Under the pieces are notes generated by a model. The model worked only from the letters and a program-made list of their open reading frames with translations, did not search any database and was not told where the DNA came from. The translations under genes and the position numbers were made by a program. DNA of 52,383 bases from UBA288 sp050178135. Lineage in GTDB: Archaea; Halobacteriota; Methanomicrobia; Methanomicrobiales; Methanospirillaceae. Of this stretch, positions 32,803 through 41,828 are shown piece after piece (the stretch's first letter is position 1; every line of letters begins with the position of its first letter). The stretch lies in assembly GCA_050178135.1 (NCBI GenBank), contig JBFXGJ010000013.1:1-52383 (forward strand). Reading direction: 5' to 3'.

Positions 32803-33432
32803 GTGGGCTTGAGAGAGGTACTGATCCCGCAGGACCGGGTCTTCTTCGACCTGTTTGAGGAACTCGCGAACATCGTGGTCGACGCTGCCGATCTCCTCGT
32901 GCGGTTCACCGAATTCGGGGTCAACCCGGTCGAGTGCTGTCCGCAGATGAAGGACCTCGAACACGCTGGTGACATGGTAACGCACCGGATCTATCACCAC
33001 CTGAACCGCACGTTCATCACGCCACTGGAGCCCGAGGAGATCTCACGTCTCGCCTCCGTGCTCGATGACGTCCTGGATTGTGTCGAGGGCTCCGTCCAGA
33101 AGATGCGCGTGTACGGGGTCGAAGAGTCCGACGACGTGATGCGGCAACTGGCAAAACTTATCCAGCTCTCGGCGGTGGAACTCCAGGGCGCGATCCAGGG
33201 ACTCCGAGAGTTGAAGGACGCGCGGTACGTCGGTGAACGCGTAATCGAGATCAATCGGCTTGAAAACCTGGCTGACGACGTGCTCGGGCATGCCTTCATG
33301 GACCTCTTCAAGACCAACGACCCGATCCGGATCCTGAAATACAAGGATATCTACGAAGAGCTCGAACGCGCGACGGACCGGTGCGAGACCGTCGCGAACA
33401 TGATATCGGATATCGTCATCAGGCACACCTGA
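32803..33432 (+). CDS. PhoU-like DUF47 protein (phosphate transport accessory)
   Basis: The 209-residue all-helical protein starts MGLREVLIPQDRVFFDLFEELA and contains EHAGDMVTHRIYHHLNRTFITPLEPEEI, the signature of the TIGR00153/DUF47 family. Members accompany PiT phosphate transporters and bind metal clusters through acidic helix motifs. The GTG start at 32803 matches the family N-terminus. It is convergent with the PiT gene, rather than in an operon with it as is usual, so the pair is probably expressed separately. Confidence 0.88.
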   Translation: MGLREVLIPQDRVFFDLFEELANIVVDAADLLVRFTEFGVNPVECCPQMKDLEHAGDMVTHRIYHHLNRTFITPLEPEEISRLASVLDDVLDCVEGSVQKMRVYGVEESDDVMRQLAKLIQLSAVELQGAIQGLRELKDARYVGERVIEINRLENLADDVLGHAFMDLFKTNDPIRILKYKDIYEELERATDRCETVANMISDIVIRHT

Positions 33433-33488
33433 TGGGTGCGCGAACTCCCTCCCCCTTTTCTCATCGACCGGTCGGCACCCCGAACGTA

Positions 33489-34523
33489 TTAGAAGAGGAG
33501 CGATAGCCCCAGAAAAGCGAGGAACCCGATCACCGCACTTGCCGGGATCGTCAGGATCCACGCGCCAACGATGTTACGTGCAATTCCCCACCGCACTGCA
33601 CCGGGCCCCTTGGTCGATCCCACGCCCATGATCGCCGAACTGATGATGTGGGTGGTGCTCACCGGGATGCCAGCGATTGACATGGCGACGATCGTCCCTG
33701 CGCTCACTGTCTCGGCGGCAAACCCGTGGACCGGGCGGAGGCGGGTGATCTTGTACCCCATCGTCTTCACGATCCGCCATCCGCCCGTAAACGTGCCGAG
33801 CGCGATCGCTGCGTGAGCGGCGAGTATTACCCAGAGTGGAACCGGAAGGTGATTCGGGTCGATTTCCGAGCCGAAGTACCCGATGCTGAAGAGAAGCGGG
33901 GTGATGATCCCCATCGTCTTCTGGGCGTCGTTCGTTCCGTGGCTGAAACTGTACCCGGCAGCCGAGAGGAGCTGGAGGCGTCGGAAGTACTTGTCCGCGA
34001 GCTCACGGGGCTGGTTTCGTGATAAGCGGAGCACCAGGACCATGAAGAAAAAACCCGCGATAAGTCCGATGATCGGCGAGATCACCATGAACTGTGCCAC
34101 CACGACTACCGTCGAGATCTTGACCGCGCCGACCCCTGCGGCGGAGATGCCGGCGCCAGCGAGCCCTCCGATCAGCGCGTGCGACGATGAGGTGGGAAGA
34201 CCGATGAACCATGTGATCAGGTTCCAGGTGATCGCACCTATCAGGGCCGAGAGGACGATGTACGGCACGATCTCGGTTGAGACATGGTCAAGATTGATGA
34301 TCTTGCTGATCGTGCTCGCCACCGCGACGCCGAATCCGAATGCGGCGATAAAGTTGAAAAAGGCTGCAAATGCGACCGCCTGGCGGGGGGAGAGAACGCG
34401 GGTGGAGACCACTGTCGAGATCGAGTTCGCGGAGTCGTGAAAACCGTTTGTAAAATCGAAGACAAGGGCGATACCGATGATCAGGACGATAAGTTCGAGT
34501 GGCGGACTCGGCATCGTACGCAT
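33489..34523 (-). CDS. PiT-family inorganic phosphate transporter
   Basis: The 344-residue protein has about ten membrane segments. The duplicated PiT signature is visible as DFTNGFHDSANSIS near the N-terminus and SHGTNDAQKTMGII in the second half, plus GLPTSSSHALIGG and GIPVSTTHIIS. PiT proteins import metal-phosphate with protons or sodium. ATG 34523 or 34514 can be the start; both lack a clear ribosome site. A phosphate importer near the polyphosphate kinase operon fits phosphate storage. Confidence 0.92.
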   Translation of the reverse strand: MRTMPSPPLELIVLIIGIALVFDFTNGFHDSANSISTVVSTRVLSPRQAVAFAAFFNFIAAFGFGVAVASTISKIINLDHVSTEIVPYIVLSALIGAITWNLITWFIGLPTSSSHALIGGLAGAGISAAGVGAVKISTVVVVAQFMVISPIIGLIAGFFFMVLVLRLSRNQPRELADKYFRRLQLLSAAGYSFSHGTNDAQKTMGIITPLLFSIGYFGSEIDPNHLPVPLWVILAAHAAIALGTFTGGWRIVKTMGYKITRLRPVHGFAAETVSAGTIVAMSIAGIPVSTTHIISSAIMGVGSTKGPGAVRWGIARNIVGAWILTIPASAVIGFLAFLGLSLLF

Positions 34524-34644
34524 ATTCTGTCCGGAGACCTCATGAAGGATCGGTTCCCCTGCGCCCCAGGGGATCCCTGGAGGTCGGGTGATCCAGCGGC
34601 AAACGCTTTCCACACGAGGCCTTTGAATCCGTTTAGATCCTGTT

Positions 34645-35298
34645 TCAGTCGGGGGTTGCGCATCGTTCCGCGTTGTAGTGGCGGCAATACCGCGAGATAG
34701 GGCAATCAGAACAACGGGGGCGACGTGCGGTGCAGACGGCGCGCCCGTGTGCGATCATAAGGTCAGTCAGGGGCCCCCACCGCTCGCGGGGGTGACAGGA
34801 CATCAGGTCACGTTCGACACGGACAGGGTCCGAATAATCCGTGTACCCGATTCGTTGGGAGAGGCGGAGGACGTGGGTGTCGACGGCGATCCCCTCATTC
34901 CGGCCGAAGGCGTGGTAGAGGACAATGTTAGCCGTCTTTCTCCCAACACCGGGAAGCCGAACGAGTTGCTCCATCGTTCCCGGAACGACGCCCTCGAACT
35001 CCTCGACCAGCATTCGGGCCGCACCGAGAAGGTGGCGGGCCTTCGCGTGAAAATACCCAGTTGGGCGGATGAGTGCCTCCAGTTCCTGGGGGTCGGCGTC
35101 AGCGAGCACGTCTGCCGTCGGAAAACGAGCGAAGAGTGGAACCCGGAGCGCCCAGACCTGTGCATCAGTGGTCTGTGCCGAGAGTATCGTCAGGACGAGC
35201 ACCTGGAACGGGCTCGAGAAGAACTCCTCAGAGTCGCAGGCGTGCGGATAGGTCTCTTTAAAGGTCTCGAAGATGAAGGAACAGGTGGCGTCGTCCAC
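34645..35298 (-). CDS. nth: Endonuclease III
   Basis: The enzyme is a DNA glycosylase/AP lyase for oxidised pyrimidines. Its 217 residues include the helix-hairpin-helix LPGVGRKTAN with catalytic lysine, the aspartate motif AVDTHVLRLSQRIG, and the Fe-S loop CTARRPRCSDCPISRYC (C-x6-7-C-x2-C-x5-C type). Any longer frame would run into tRNA-Pro, so GTG 35298 is the start; it lies 3 nt after the tRNA 3' end and has no ribosome site. The mRNA may become leaderless when the tRNA is cut out. Confidence 0.9.
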   Translation of the reverse strand: MDDATCSFIFETFKETYPHACDSEEFFSSPFQVLVLTILSAQTTDAQVWALRVPLFARFPTADVLADADPQELEALIRPTGYFHAKARHLLGAARMLVEEFEGVVPGTMEQLVRLPGVGRKTANIVLYHAFGRNEGIAVDTHVLRLSQRIGYTDYSDPVRVERDLMSCHPRERWGPLTDLMIAHGRAVCTARRPRCSDCPISRYCRHYNAERCATPD

Positions 35299-35301
35299 GA
35301 A

Positions 35302-35376
35302 TGGGGTAGGGCAGATTCGAACTGCCGTCAAAGCGTCCCAAACGCTCTAGGATGGACCAGGCTACCCTACTACCCC
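35302..35376 (-). tRNA. tRNA-Pro (anticodon TGG)
   Basis: Cloverleaf parts are acceptor GGGGTAG/CTACCCC, anticodon stem GAGCG/CGCTT (one G-U pair) around loop TTTGGGA, and T arm GGCAG-TTCGAAT-CTGCC. The anticodon TGG reads CCA and other proline codons. Discriminator A; no CCA encoded; no intron. It lies 65 nt after pyrH and 3 nt before nth on the same strand. Confidence 0.93.
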
Positions 35377-35441
35377 GACGCTCTAATTGGTTGGCGCTAG
35401 AATGGGAAAAGTGTTCTTGTTGGGGGTTACCGGGGGAGGGT

Positions 35442-36146
35442 TCACAGGGGAAGGGGTGAACTGGCCTCTTCCGTGACGATCGTTCCGATGAACCTGCCGG
35501 AGAAGACCGCTTCTTCGATCTGGGCCGGGTTCCGCCCCTCCAGGACGACCATCGGGCACCCGGAGCGCTCGACGACCTTGGCGGCGACCAGGTCGATCAC
35601 CGTGTTCGAGCCGGCGTTCATCCGTTCCCGGCTGACAAGGTCGAGGAGCTGTGCCGGGGTCATCGTCTCGTACCGAGTCGCCGCCGGGTCACGCTTCGGG
35701 TCTGCCGTGAATATTCCCGGGACCGAGGTCGCATTGATCAGCAGGTCGGCGCCTACCTCCTCTGCCAGGACGGCGGCAACGGCGTCTGTGGTCTGCCCGG
35801 GTGTCACCCCTCCCATTACGACAACGCAGCCTGAGAGGCCGGCGACCTGGGCGTCTGTATAGGACTCGGGGACACGGGGGTATCCCACGCGCCCAAGCGC
35901 CGCTATGAGGAGGCGGGCATTCAGGCGCGTGACCAGGATCCCGATCTCGTCGAGCGTCGCCTCGTCGATTCCGAGATCTCGGGCACACCCGATATAACGG
36001 CGCGCCTCGCCGCCGCCACCAACGACGACATAGACCTGGAACCGCTCCGCCAGGCGGGTGAGCATCGTTGCATAGGATGCGAGCGCGTTAGTCTCGAGCG
36101 ATGGGATCAGGATCGACCCGCCGAGGGAGAGCACGATCGACTTCAC
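35442..36146 (-). CDS. pyrH: UMP kinase (archaeal type)
   Basis: This amino acid kinase-fold enzyme makes UDP from UMP. Its 234 residues include the ATP loop VLSLGGSIL, VYVVVGGGGEARRYI, VVVMGGVTPGQTTDAVAA, INATSVPGIFTADPK and the C-terminal MVVLEGRNP. GTG 36146 is chosen because GGAGG lies 6 nt upstream and the archaeal family starts right before VLSLGGS. A longer frame to 36200 lacks family resemblance. It is divergent from the small zinc-ribbon gene across 77 bp. Confidence 0.9.
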   Translation of the reverse strand: MKSIVLSLGGSILIPSLETNALASYATMLTRLAERFQVYVVVGGGGEARRYIGCARDLGIDEATLDEIGILVTRLNARLLIAALGRVGYPRVPESYTDAQVAGLSGCVVVMGGVTPGQTTDAVAAVLAEEVGADLLINATSVPGIFTADPKRDPAATRYETMTPAQLLDLVSRERMNAGSNTVIDLVAAKVVERSGCPMVVLEGRNPAQIEEAVFSGRFIGTIVTEEASSPLPL

Positions 36147-36223
36147 GCCCGGCCTCCGGGCAGTCGCGAGGGAGCCGACATCTGAGGAATTAATGGCCAT
36201 GGAGACCTGATATACCTGTTGCG

Positions 36224-36370
36224 ATGTTCCGATGTCCCACGTGCGGGTCCTCTGATATCTTCCCGGTCGCCGGTGGTTATCTCGGTTCGATCTACCTCTG
36301 CCACGCCTGCGGATACCGCGGATCCCTCATTGTCGAGGTCGATCCACCTGAAGAAGAGGAAAGGGATTAA
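36224..36370 (+). CDS. 48-residue zinc-ribbon protein
   Basis: ATG 36224 opens a short frame, MFRCPTCGSSDIFPVAG..., with CPTCG and CHACG pairs 22 residues apart, a two-knuckle zinc ribbon, and an acidic tail ending PPEEEERD before TAA. A GATATACC element lies 12 nt upstream without a ribosome site, so it is probably leaderless. It sits 37 nt before the radical SAM gene on the same strand. Similar tiny zinc ribbons in archaea bind nucleic acid or transcription complexes; the role here is unknown. Confidence 0.75.
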   Translation: MFRCPTCGSSDIFPVAGGYLGSIYLCHACGYRGSLIVEVDPPEEEERD

Positions 36371-36407
36371 TATAGGACCTGCGCCGATCCGGGTGATTGA
36401 AGGGCGC

Positions 36408-37427
36408 ATGCACGAAGCGGAACTCTATACTCCGAACCCCGACAGGAGCGTGGTCTGCCGGCTCTGCAACCATGGGTGCCGGATCGCCGACGGACGGTCC
36501 GGGCGCTGCGGAGTCCGGCACAACCAGGACGGTCGTCTCTTTACCGCCTCGTTCGGGCGGATCTCTGCCGAACATGTCGATCCGATCGAGAAGAAGCCGC
36601 TCAACCACTTCCTCCCCGGGACGCTCTGCTATTCGCTCGGCTCGGTCGGCTGCAACTTCACCTGTTCCCACTGCCAGAACTGGCAGCTCTCGAGTTCGGC
36701 AAGGTCGATCCTCGCTCTTCCCCTCCTCTCCCCAGACGAGGCTGTTCGGAGGGCCCTTGATGCCGGCGCCTCATCGGTCGCCTGGACCTACAACGAGCCC
36801 ACGATATCGTTCGAGTATACGCTCGAGATGGGCCGAATCTCCCGTTTGGCCGGTCTCGGCACCGTCTACGTCACCAACGGCTACATGACGGAAGAGGCCG
36901 TCGAGGCGCTCGCACCGGTGCTGAATGCATTCCGGGTCGACATCAAGGCTTTCGACGACGCGTTCTATCGCGAGGTATGCGGAGCGCATCTTGCGCCCGT
37001 CCTCGCCTCGACCGAGCGGGCTCACGAGATCGGGATGCATGTCGAGACGGTGACACTTGTCATCCCGGGTTTGAATGACGGGGAAGAAGAGATGGACGGG
37101 CTGATTCACTGGGTAATCGATCACCTGGGACCCGCGACTCCGATGCACTTCACCCGGTTTCACCCCGACTACCGGATGCAGGACCGGCCAGCCACCCCCA
37201 TCGCCACGCTGGAGCGGATATACGAGCGCGCTCGCGAGCTCGGACTCCTCTTTCCGTACCTCGGCAACGTCGGTGGGAACCGGTACGAGAACACGTGGTG
37301 TCCCCGGTGCGGCGCCCTCCTGATCGAGCGTCGTCTGATGCATGGTCGCGCGGTAGGACTCGATGACGGCTGTTGCCGTCAGTGCGGCGAGGTGATCCCG
37401 GTTGTCAGGACGATCCCCCAAACCTGA
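36408..37427 (+). CDS. AmmeMemoRadiSam-type radical SAM enzyme
   Basis: The 339-residue protein has an N-terminal CRLCNHGCRIADGRSGRCGV cysteine segment, then the radical SAM motif SVGCNFTCSHCQNW (CxxxCxxC), AWTYNEP, VTNGYM and HFTRFHPDYRM. It ends with a zinc ribbon, CPRCG...CRQCG. This is the radical SAM member of the AmmeMemoRadiSam group, related to pyruvate formate-lyase activases; the AMMECR1 and Memo partners are not in the window. ATG 36408 follows GAAGGG closely. Its 3' end overlaps the Mut7-C gene by 26 nt. Confidence 0.88.
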   Translation: MHEAELYTPNPDRSVVCRLCNHGCRIADGRSGRCGVRHNQDGRLFTASFGRISAEHVDPIEKKPLNHFLPGTLCYSLGSVGCNFTCSHCQNWQLSSSARSILALPLLSPDEAVRRALDAGASSVAWTYNEPTISFEYTLEMGRISRLAGLGTVYVTNGYMTEEAVEALAPVLNAFRVDIKAFDDAFYREVCGAHLAPVLASTERAHEIGMHVETVTLVIPGLNDGEEEMDGLIHWVIDHLGPATPMHFTRFHPDYRMQDRPATPIATLERIYERARELGLLFPYLGNVGGNRYENTWCPRCGALLIERRLMHGRAVGLDDGCCRQCGEVIPVVRTIPQT

Positions 37428-37905
37428 GGAGCACCGGTTCCTCGTGGACCGGATGCTCGGGCCGCTTGTCCGCTACCTCAGGTTCCTCGGCTACGACACC
37501 ACTGCCGCCACCGAGCTCGGGCCCGGCGGACCCGGAGAAGACACCCGGCTCCTCCGGATCGCGGCGGACGAGCGGCGGATCCTCCTCACCCGAGACCGGG
37601 AACTTTCACGGCGCGGCGGAGTCCTGGTCTCCGGCGGCAACGTCATCGACCAGGTCGCCGCACTCACCCGGGCAGGCCTGGTTGAACCGGTGCTGAGGCT
37701 CGACCGGTGCTCTCTCTGCAACACTCCTCTCCGATCGGCGACCGAGGCAGAGGTGGGGACCGTTTCTTTCGCTATGTGGCAGGATGGGTGCCGGTACCTC
37801 TGGTGCCCCGCCTGCTACCGGCTGTACTGGTCGGGCTCGCATGTCGACCGGCTCTCCGAGCGACTCGATCAGGTCGCCCGGATGGCCCGTTCCCCTCCTG
37901 GATGA
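37402..37905 (+). CDS. Mut7-C RNase-domain protein
   Basis: The 167-residue PIN-like Mut7-C domain protein has FLVDRMLGPLVRYLRFLGYDT with the first acidic residue, LLTRDRELSRR with the second acidic site, and a C-terminal zinc ribbon CSLCNTPL...CPACYRLYW. Such proteins are predicted single-strand RNases. The start is uncertain: TTG 37402 includes the FLVD strand, while GTG 37444 would cut into it. It overlaps the radical SAM gene, so the two are translationally linked. Confidence 0.82.
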   Translation: MSGRSPKPEEHRFLVDRMLGPLVRYLRFLGYDTTAATELGPGGPGEDTRLLRIAADERRILLTRDRELSRRGGVLVSGGNVIDQVAALTRAGLVEPVLRLDRCSLCNTPLRSATEAEVGTVSFAMWQDGCRYLWCPACYRLYWSGSHVDRLSERLDQVARMARSPPG

Positions 37906-37980
37906 CAGTCCGGCGTCAACCTATTTACCGGGAAACCCGCAACTACTGTGCGCCATACTGGGCTGGACGGTCGTTGTAGG

Positions 37981-40128
37981 ATGAGCGGGGAACAGTTTGA
38001 GAGAGATGATACCCCGGACGGCGGGTGGGCGGAGCAGGACCTGTTCATCAACCGGGAACTGAGCTGGATCGAGTTCAACCGGAGGGTGCTGGAGGAGGCC
38101 CTGGACACCTCGCACCCCCTCCTTGAACGGGTCAAGTTCCTCGCAATCTTCGGCAACAACCTGGATGAGTTCTTCATGGTCCGGGTCGCGGGGCTCCAGC
38201 GGCAGCGGAACGAGGGAGTGATCGAAACTCCTCCCGACGGGATGACGCCAGCTCGCCAGCTCGTGGAGATTCGCATCGCGCTGGAACCGCTGCTCACGAC
38301 AGCGCAACGGTGCTGGGCAGACGACCTGCTCCCAGGACTCGAACGGGTCGGCATCGGGATCCGCCGGGTGGCGGACCTGGACGATTCCGCACGCGCACAC
38401 CTGCGGAACCTCTTTGAGTCCGAGATATTCCCGGTCCTGACCCCCCTCGCTTTTGACACTTCCCACCCGTTTCCCTTCATCTCGAATCTCTCGCTCAACC
38501 TCGCCGTGGTGGTCCGCGATCCCGAGTGCGGCGACCGATTCGCCCGTCTCAAGGTCCCGGTCGGGGTCTTTCCACGCCTGATCGAGCTCCCTCGTGGGCC
38601 GACGCCTGACCGACGGGAGTTCGTCTTCCTCGAGGACGTTATCGCGGCCCATATGGACCTGCTCTTTCCCGGTTTGGGGGTGGTCGCCTCATACCCATTC
38701 CGGATCACGCGGAACGCAGACCTGGAGATCGAGGAGGACGAGGCAGACGACCTGCTCACCGCGGTGGAAGAGTCGGTCGAACTCCGGCGGATCGGCGCCC
38801 CCGTCCGTATCGAGGTCGACCACGAGATCCCCGAAGCCCGCTGCGGGTTCATGGCCCGCCACCTCGGAATCGGGTCCGATCAGATATACCGGGAGCAGTC
38901 TCCGATCGGGTTCTCCGATCTGATGCAGATCGCTACGCTTCCCATTCCTGAACTCCGCGACCTTCCATTCCATCCCGCGGTTCCACCGGCGCTCGCCCCT
39001 GACGCAGACCTCTTTGCCGCCATCCGGAAGGGGGACGTCCTGCTGTACCATCCCTACGATTCGTTCGCCCCGATCCTCTCGTTCCTGCAACTCGCGGCCC
39101 GCGATCCCGATGTTCTCGCCATCAAGATGACCCTCTACCGGGTCGGCCAGAACGCCCCGGTCGTTGATGCCCTGATGGAGGCGCGGGAGAACGGAAAACA
39201 GGTGACGGCAGTGATCGAGTTGAAGGCCCGGTTCGACGAGGAGAACAACATCGGGTGGGCCCGCGCCCTGGAACGCGCCGGGGTACATGTCGTCTACGGG
39301 CTCCTGCACATGAAGGTCCATGCCAAGGTCTGCATGGTCGTCCGGCGGGAGCGACAGGGGATAGTCCGGTACATCCACCTCGGGACCGGGAACTACAACG
39401 CCTCGACCGCGCGGATCTACACGGACCTGGGCCTTTTCACCTGCAGGCCCGCCTGTGGTGTCGATGTCTCTGACCTCTTCAACTACCTGACCGGGTACGC
39501 GCGGATCGATCGGTATCGTGAACTCCTGGTCGCGCCTGTCACTATCCGTGAAGGGTTGCTCGGTCGTATCAGACGCGAGGTCGAGCGGCACCGGGCGCAC
39601 GGTGACGGCCACATCGTCTTTAAGATGAATGCCCTTGTCGATCGTGAATGCATCGCGGCTCTCTACCGGGCATCGCAGGAGGGAGTCAGGGTCGACCTCC
39701 AGGTGCGCGGGATCTGCTGCCTTCGGCCCGGACTGCCGGGGATATCGGATCGGATCACGGTCTCCTCGATCGTCGGCCGATTCCTCGAACACGTCCGGAT
39801 CTACTACTTCCGGAACGGGGGCGACGAGGAGGTGCTCGTCGGTTCGGCCGACCTGATGCCGCGCAACCTGAACCGGCGCGTGGAAGTCCTCTTTCCCCTC
39901 ATTGACCCGGCGGCGCGGCGAGCGGTCGTCGAGCAGATCTTGCTGGTCCACCTCCAAGACACGGCACAGGCACGCCTTCTCCGTCCCGACAACACCTACG
40001 AGCGGGCTGTACCGGAGGGAGATAACCCGCCATTCGATACCCAGGCGTGGATGATCGAACACCGTGGCGACTGGTTTACTCCGTCTGCATCCGGCGAGAT
40101 CGGACCGAAGACGCGGGAGATGTTTTAA
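37981..40128 (+). CDS. ppk1: Polyphosphate kinase 1
   Basis: Ppk1 builds polyphosphate from ATP reversibly. The 715-residue protein has the N-terminal FINRELSWIEFNRRVLEEA, FLAIFGNNLDEFFMVR, the autophosphorylated histidine region HMKVHAKVCMVVRRE, the second phospholipase D-like half with YYFRNGGDEEVLVGSADLMPRNLNRRVEVLFPL, and normal length for the family. The ATG follows a 75-nt gap after the Mut7-C gene that contains CTATTTACC, a possible box A. It heads a co-directional set with CHAD, HD and Ppx proteins. Confidence 0.95.
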   Translation: MSGEQFERDDTPDGGWAEQDLFINRELSWIEFNRRVLEEALDTSHPLLERVKFLAIFGNNLDEFFMVRVAGLQRQRNEGVIETPPDGMTPARQLVEIRIALEPLLTTAQRCWADDLLPGLERVGIGIRRVADLDDSARAHLRNLFESEIFPVLTPLAFDTSHPFPFISNLSLNLAVVVRDPECGDRFARLKVPVGVFPRLIELPRGPTPDRREFVFLEDVIAAHMDLLFPGLGVVASYPFRITRNADLEIEEDEADDLLTAVEESVELRRIGAPVRIEVDHEIPEARCGFMARHLGIGSDQIYREQSPIGFSDLMQIATLPIPELRDLPFHPAVPPALAPDADLFAAIRKGDVLLYHPYDSFAPILSFLQLAARDPDVLAIKMTLYRVGQNAPVVDALMEARENGKQVTAVIELKARFDEENNIGWARALERAGVHVVYGLLHMKVHAKVCMVVRRERQGIVRYIHLGTGNYNASTARIYTDLGLFTCRPACGVDVSDLFNYLTGYARIDRYRELLVAPVTIREGLLGRIRREVERHRAHGDGHIVFKMNALVDRECIAALYRASQEGVRVDLQVRGICCLRPGLPGISDRITVSSIVGRFLEHVRIYYFRNGGDEEVLVGSADLMPRNLNRRVEVLFPLIDPAARRAVVEQILLVHLQDTAQARLLRPDNTYERAVPEGDNPPFDTQAWMIEHRGDWFTPSASGEIGPKTREMF

Positions 40129-40146
40129 AGCGAGTATGGAGGAGGG

Positions 40147-41232
40147 ATGGGTGTGAAGGTCGACGAACCGGCATACTGCGCTTTTCTGGCCGAACGGGTG
40201 CTCACCCTGATCCCCCTTCTCGAGAAGGAGATCCCCGGGGTGCTCGAAGGTGAAGACATCGAGCATATCCACCGTATGCGCGTCACAAGCAGGCGCATCC
40301 GCGCCGCCCTTGCCCTCCTCGGTTGTTGCCTGGAAGCACAGGAGAACCGCCGCTTGCGCCGTTCTGTCCGGCGAGTGACGCGGGCGCTCGGCGCGGCGCG
40401 GGACGTCGACGTGCAGATCGACTTCATCGTCCGGTACGCAGCCCGCCCACTCGCCGCCGGCACCGTTGACCCACTCTTCTTTGGCCCAACAGGTAATTTC
40501 CATCTCACCACCCGCAGCGACGAAAAAGCCGTCGCCAGTACATGCCCGCCGGGCCCCGAAGACAGGATGGGGATCCGGTGCCTGCTCCTGCGGCTCGTCC
40601 AGGAGCGCGAGGCGCTTCAACCCGAAGTGATCAGGGCGCTGGACCGGCTGGAGGACTCACACGTCCTCGAACGGATGGAAGAGCGCCTCTCGCGACGGGT
40701 GGAACGGTGGCGCCGAGAAGAGGATACTGCGGCACGCTCCCCCGCTGTCCTGTCGGCGGCGCACGGCACGGTCGCCCTCCGGGCAGACGAGCTCGCCGTC
40801 CTCGCTCCCTCTCTCTCCGACCCTGCCCGCCTTGCCGAGCACCATGCCTTGCGAATCGCGGCCAAACGCCTCCGGTACACAATCGAAGCTTTCGCACCGC
40901 TCTTCGAAGACGCGCTCCACTCCGAGGTGAAGGCGATCAAGGCCCTCCAGGAGGTGCTGGGCGACCTCCACGACTGCGATGTCTGGATCAATTTGCTCCC
41001 CCTGTTCCTCGAGAAGGAACGGGATCACGCCATGGTGTACTTCGGCAACGAGGGCCTCTACCCCGCGATCGAGCCGGGCGTGAAAGCGCTCCTCGCGAAT
41101 CGTCGGTCCGAGAGGGTCCGCGTCCACGAAATGGCGCTCGACGCGTGGAGTCGGCTGCAACGTGAGCAGTTTCTCAAAGGGCTCGTCGAGAGGTTCGCCA
41201 CCGCTGGCAACCAGGACGGGGGCTCGGTATGA
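40147..41232 (+). CDS. CHAD domain protein
   Basis: The 361-residue helical protein has two CHAD repeats with conserved basic and His residues (HIHRMRVTSRRIRAALALL near 41 and HHALRIAAKRLRYTIEAFAPL near 236) plus ALGAARDVDVQ and VLGDLHDCDVW. CHAD domains bind polyphosphate and locate to polyphosphate granules. It lies 18 nt after ppk1 and its stop overlaps the HD gene (ATGA), so it should be made together with the kinase. No CYTH domain is fused. It probably organises or caps polyphosphate. Confidence 0.9.
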   Translation: MGVKVDEPAYCAFLAERVLTLIPLLEKEIPGVLEGEDIEHIHRMRVTSRRIRAALALLGCCLEAQENRRLRRSVRRVTRALGAARDVDVQIDFIVRYAARPLAAGTVDPLFFGPTGNFHLTTRSDEKAVASTCPPGPEDRMGIRCLLLRLVQEREALQPEVIRALDRLEDSHVLERMEERLSRRVERWRREEDTAARSPAVLSAAHGTVALRADELAVLAPSLSDPARLAEHHALRIAAKRLRYTIEAFAPLFEDALHSEVKAIKALQEVLGDLHDCDVWINLLPLFLEKERDHAMVYFGNEGLYPAIEPGVKALLANRRSERVRVHEMALDAWSRLQREQFLKGLVERFATAGNQDGGSV

Positions 41233-41828
41233 CGCCGATGGGTCGAGATCTCGTCGAGGCGGTCCGGGCAAGCCCTCTTCTCGAGGGCGCCGATCTCGCG
41301 CACTCAGAGCACGTGACCCGCATCGCGTACCAGTTCTTCGATGCCCTCGTCCCTCTTCACCGCCTCGGGCCGGGGGAGCGAGAATTGCTTGGTGCGGCCG
41401 GTCTCCTCCACGACGTCGGGTGGCGTGACGGACGGCGCGGTCATCATCGCCGGAGCTGCGAGCTGGTCCGGGACGACGCGACCCTCCCACTCAGTCCTGA
41501 GGAACGGGTCACGGTGGCCCTCATCGCGCGGTATCACCGGAAAGGGCTGCCCGATCCCGAAAAGCACCCTCTCTACGCTGCGCTCGACCCTCCTACCCGG
41601 ATCACAGTCCGCTGGCTCGGCGGCATTCTCCGCCTCGCTGACGGTCTCGACCGTTCTCACCTGCAGGACGTGAAGGAGGTGCGGTGCGAGGTCACCCCGG
41701 AGACGATCCAGGTCCAGTGCCGCACCTGGAGACCGACGGTGGAGGTTCATTCCGTCTCGTTCCCGAAGGCCGACCTGCTCGAGGCGGCAAGTGGGCGGCG
41801 GTGCGAGCTCACCTGGGCGTGGTTCTGA
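41229..41828 (+). CDS. HD-domain protein, Ppx/GppA C-terminal-like
   Basis: The 199-residue helical protein has the HD metal motif GLLHDVGW and ARYHRKGLPDPEKHPLYAAL, then LADGLDRSHLQDVKEV. The same order, with LLHDCGTF, ARLHRKKFPG and LAESLDRTHSGFV, occurs in the C-terminal half of the next gene. It therefore looks like a free-standing copy of the Ppx C-terminal HD domain. It may act as a phosphohydrolase or as a regulatory partner of Ppx. The start and stop overlap both neighbours (ATGA and TGATG), indicating tight coupling. Confidence 0.82.
   Translation: MTPMGRDLVEAVRASPLLEGADLAHSEHVTRIAYQFFDALVPLHRLGPGERELLGAAGLLHDVGWRDGRRGHHRRSCELVRDDATLPLSPEERVTVALIARYHRKGLPDPEKHPLYAALDPPTRITVRWLGGILRLADGLDRSHLQDVKEVRCEVTPETIQVQCRTWRPTVEVHSVSFPKADLLEAASGRRCELTWAWF

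Noticed and set aside
38689..40620. 643-residue minus-strand frame across ppk1 and the CHAD gene
   Set aside because: It spans two real genes on the other strand and has the low-complexity composition of an antisense frame.
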